34,619 bases of DNA from Nocardia ninae NBRC 108245. Its GTDB lineage: Bacteria; Actinomycetota; Actinomycetes; Mycobacteriales; Mycobacteriaceae. The position numbers and the translations under genes were made by a program. The number at the start of each line of letters is the position of its first letter. The first letter of the stretch is position 1. Positions 32,530-34,619 of the stretch are shown here, piece after piece. The stretch spans positions 1-34,619 of the forward strand of contig NZ_BJXA01000087.1 in assembly GCF_007990755.1 (NCBI RefSeq). Reading direction: 5' to 3'. The notes below the pieces were generated by a model. That model was not told the DNA's origin. It ran no database searches and saw nothing but the letters and a program-made list of their open reading frames with translations.

Positions 32530-33234
32530 TCAGACCGCGGGCGCGGTCTTGGTGGGCAGGTGACCCGCGCGGCGCACCGCCCACACCGTGACCGCCAGCG
32601 CGACCGCGGTCAGCGGCCAGCCCATCGCGATGCGCGCGAACGCGAGCCAGCCGGTGCGGTCGGTGTCGTAGAGCTGCGACTGCACCAGGTAGCGAGCGCC
32701 GAAGACCACCATCCAGGCGGCGGTCGCGAAGTAGTAGAGGCGCTGCACGCGCTGATCGGCGCGCCAGTCGGTGCCGTGGCCGTTCAGCACGCCCCAGATC
32801 ACGCCGACCAGCGGCCAGCGCACCAGCATCGACACCAGGAACACACCCGCGTAGACCAGGCTGGTGTAGATGCCGAACAGGAAGAAGCCCTTGGCCTCAC
32901 CCATCCGGTAGGCGATGAACGCGCAGATGCCGACGCCGAGGAAGCCGGAGATGGCGGGCTGGATGGGGCTGCGCCGGAACAGGCGCCAGACCAGGATGAC
33001 CGCGGCCACCCCGAGGGCGGCCCAGATCGCCGCGGTCAGCCCGGCGAAACTGTTCACGGGGACGAACACGACAACGGGAACGGTCGAGGAGATCAGGCCG
33101 CTGAAACCGCCCAACTGCTCGAGCAACGTCTGCTCCGCGGCGACCTCGTCAGGGTCGAGAGCCGCTGTGGGCTCGATCTGTCCGGTCGTGGGGGTCGGTT
33201 CGCCCGTGGGGGCGTTGTCGTTGCTCGATGGCAT
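32530..33234 (-). CDS. DUF3159 membrane protein
   Basis: 234-residue actinobacterial membrane protein. An acidic, Pro/Thr-rich N-terminus (about 35 residues) precedes LLEQLGGFSGLISSTVPVVVF, the family hallmark. Six or so hydrophobic helices follow and the protein ends with a short tail. DUF3159 members are distantly like intracellular septation/MFS-type integral membrane proteins, but no function is established. It starts 3 bp after the OB-fold gene stop and is probably co-transcribed; the pair matches Rv2694c-Rv2693c. Confidence 0.9.
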   Translation of the reverse strand: MPSSNDNAPTGEPTPTTGQIEPTAALDPDEVAAEQTLLEQLGGFSGLISSTVPVVVFVPVNSFAGLTAAIWAALGVAAVILVWRLFRRSPIQPAISGFLGVGICAFIAYRMGEAKGFFLFGIYTSLVYAGVFLVSMLVRWPLVGVIWGVLNGHGTDWRADQRVQRLYYFATAAWMVVFGARYLVQSQLYDTDRTGWLAFARIAMGWPLTAVALAVTVWAVRRAGHLPTKTAPAV

Positions 33235-33237
33235 ACG

Positions 33238-33615
33238 TCAGCTGTTCCCGCGCAGTTCGTAGTAGGGGTTGTAGATCACCTTGCGGCCGTCTCGATCGCC
33301 GACGCGGCCGCGAACCAAGATACGCCGGCCCGGTTCGATACCGGGGATGCGCCGACGGCCGATCCACACCAGGGTGATGGCGTCGGTCCCGTCGAAGAAC
33401 TCCGCTTGCACCGCAGCGCCCGCGGACTTCGGACACGCTTCGACACTGCGCAGCCTACCGAGCATCGTGGCCTCGTCGCCGCGGCGACACTCCGATGCGC
33501 GGCACGCTCCTGAGGCTTCCGATTTCTCGGCAAGCTCCTCGGCGTCCAACTGGTCGAGATCCTCGGTCAGTCTGCGGCCCAGACGTCGAAAATACCCTGA
33601 GGCAGCGGATGACAT
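33238..33615 (-). CDS. OB-fold nucleic-acid-binding domain protein
   Basis: 125-residue protein with an OB-fold: strands in EATMLGRLRSVEACP, VQAEFFDGTDAITLVWIG, RRILVRGRVGDRDGRKVIYNPYYEL. The N-terminal 45 residues are a charged helix with Cys in GACRASECRRGDE. OB folds of this kind resemble the tRNA-anticodon/ssDNA-binding group; binding partner unknown. ATG 33615 has AGGAGAG about 9 nt upstream. First gene of a two-gene unit with DUF3159. Confidence 0.88.
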   Translation of the reverse strand: MSSAASGYFRRLGRRLTEDLDQLDAEELAEKSEASGACRASECRRGDEATMLGRLRSVEACPKSAGAAVQAEFFDGTDAITLVWIGRRRIPGIEPGRRILVRGRVGDRDGRKVIYNPYYELRGNS

Positions 33616-33730
33616 TTCGCACGCTCTCCTGCATAGAGCAGACAGTGTGGATCGCACACCATCGTGGATTCTCAGCACGACCGGCTGTGGACGTACACCC
33701 GCCACTGTAGATGCACCAGGGCACCCCCGC

Positions 33731-33736
33731 TACGCT
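33731..33736 (+). promoter_or_regulatory. -10 hexamer for the leaderless hydrolase gene
   Basis: TACGCT followed by 7 nt and GTG 33744. It supports that start over the in-frame ATG 33711. Confidence 0.55.
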
Positions 33737-33743
33737 CGGACCG

Positions 33744-34457
33744 GTGTTCGACTCCCCACACCCCGTGTCGGCCGCCCACGTCGTCGTGGCACTGCCCGGC
33801 ACCGGATCCGACGCCGATTTCGCCCGTCGTGCCTTCGAGCCCGCCTGCGAAGCGCGCCGTCTAGCCGTGGTCGCGGTGCAGCCCGATCCCATGGGTGTGG
33901 TCGCGAGTTATCGCGCGGCGCTCGAGGCGGCGGCCGCGGCAGGACCGATTGCTGTGGCGGGAATCTCGTTGGGCGCCGCGGTCGCGATCGAGTGGGCGGC
34001 CGAGCATCCGGACCTGGTCGTCGGGGTCGTCGCGGCGCTGCCCGCGTGGACCGGGCCGGACACCGCCGCCTGCCCCGCGACGTTGAGCGCGGGGGCCACC
34101 GCCGCGCAGCTGCGCGCCGACGGGTTGGACGCGGTGGTCGAGCGGATGCGGGCGAGCAGTCCGCGCTGGCTGGCCGACGCGCTGACGCAATCGTGGCGCG
34201 CGCAGTGGCCGAATCTGCCTGCGGCACTGGAGGAAGCGGCCGACTACAAGTGGCCGGGCACCGAACGGCTCGGCACCCTCGACGTGCCGGTCGCGGTGGT
34301 CACGGCGGTCGACGATCCGGTGCATCCGTTCGCGATCGCCGAGGAGTGGGCAGCGCTCATCCCGCGGTCCGCGATCCACCGGATCACGCTCGCCGACCTC
34401 GGCGCGGATCCGGCGATCCTCGGGCACACGGGATTTGCCGCGCTGGCGCGCAGTTAG
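33744..34457 (+). CDS. Alpha/beta-fold hydrolase
   Basis: 237-residue cytosolic hydrolase. The nucleophile elbow GISLG (Ser75, residues 73-77) is intact, with oxyanion segment VVVALPGTGSD near the N-terminus, a probable acid in VVTAVDDPVHP and the catalytic His in ILGHTGF near the C-terminus. Substrate cannot be predicted; esterase or thioesterase activity is plausible. GTG 33744 is supported by a -10 element; ATG 33711 would add 11 residues without conserved sequence and overlap that promoter. Placed as Rv2695 in M. tuberculosis. Confidence 0.87.
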   Translation: MFDSPHPVSAAHVVVALPGTGSDADFARRAFEPACEARRLAVVAVQPDPMGVVASYRAALEAAAAAGPIAVAGISLGAAVAIEWAAEHPDLVVGVVAALPAWTGPDTAACPATLSAGATAAQLRADGLDAVVERMRASSPRWLADALTQSWRAQWPNLPAALEEAADYKWPGTERLGTLDVPVAVVTAVDDPVHPFAIAEEWAALIPRSAIHRITLADLGADPAILGHTGFAALARS

Positions 34458-34528
34458 TTACTGCCGCGCAGCCGGCGACTCACCCGCGGCTGGGCGTGCC
34501 GCACAATCATGTCCGCCGCGCAGTCGAG

Positions 34529-34619
34529 CTAGTTCAACCCGAGCTGCTGCATGGCCGAACCGTCCGCACCGCGGCGCGGTCCCTCCGGCATGCGTGACGG
34601 CACGGCCGCCTGCGGGCCC
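34529..34619 (-). CDS. C-terminal fragment of a probable DUF3710 protein
   Basis: The last 29 codons of a minus-strand gene run into the window edge. The readable tail ends EGPRRGADGSAMQQLGLN before a TAG at 34529-34531. Assignment to the DUF3710 family is from position (Rv2696c follows Rv2695 in M. tuberculosis) and the tail's coding-like composition, not from a diagnostic domain. Confidence 0.55.
   Translation of the reverse strand, partial: GPQAAVPSRMPEGPRRGADGSAMQQLGLN

Overview
The window is GC-rich actinobacterial DNA, most likely from Nocardia or a close relative in the Corynebacteriales/Mycobacteriales. The signs are strong G/C bias at third codon positions, frequent GTG starts, an arabinogalactan arabinofuranosyltransferase (AftC) and long blocks with the same gene order as I recall for Mycobacterium tuberculosis Rv2670c-Rv2682c and Rv2689c-Rv2696c (recalled, not searched). 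No rRNA, tRNA, CRISPR array, phage or transposase gene was seen.

Layout. (1) 1-3037: ABC exporter (ATPase plus permease) with a GbsR/MarR-type regulator, then a secreted PtpB-like tyrosine phosphatase on the other strand. (2) 3114-15668, conserved block 1: zapE, a RibD-like reductase, an exported alpha/beta-hydrolase lipoprotein, aftC and msrB; then, on the minus strand, a heme cluster (hemE, a uridine-kinase-like gene, hemY, hemQ); then a DUF3000 gene and ribonuclease D. (3) 15640-18742, accessory insert: SRPBCC protein, CGNR zinc-finger regulator, MerR regulator with a divergent methyltransferase, PhzF-like protein. (4) dxs at 18788-20716. (5) 20884-25694, second accessory insert: a glutaminase-STAS-cNMP fusion, SIMPL protein, DUF1330 protein, CPBP protease and an EchA12-like crotonase. 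(6) 26380-34619, conserved block 2: an RNA m5U methyltransferase with a large disordered insert, APC permease, the two Trk/Ceo potassium-uptake subunits, a SigD/ShbA-like sigma factor, DUF3159 and OB-fold proteins, an alpha/beta hydrolase, and the tail of a probable DUF3710 gene.

How the genes work together. HemE, HemY and HemQ form the coproporphyrin-dependent heme route used by actinobacteria. The two TrkA proteins are RCK gating subunits. Dxs feeds isoprenoid synthesis and AftC builds cell-wall arabinan. The accessory inserts carry local regulator/effector pairs with readable operators.

Most unusual content. A 72-bp-period array of 48-bp stem-loop elements fills 25711-26359, with a solo copy 7.7 kb away at 18016-18062. 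A decayed tandem array that looks copied from the 3' end of hemY fills the hemY-hemQ gap. The RNA methyltransferase carries an RG-rich insert of about 165 residues. At least eleven genes show a -10 hexamer 6-8 nt before the start codon, implying widespread leaderless transcription.
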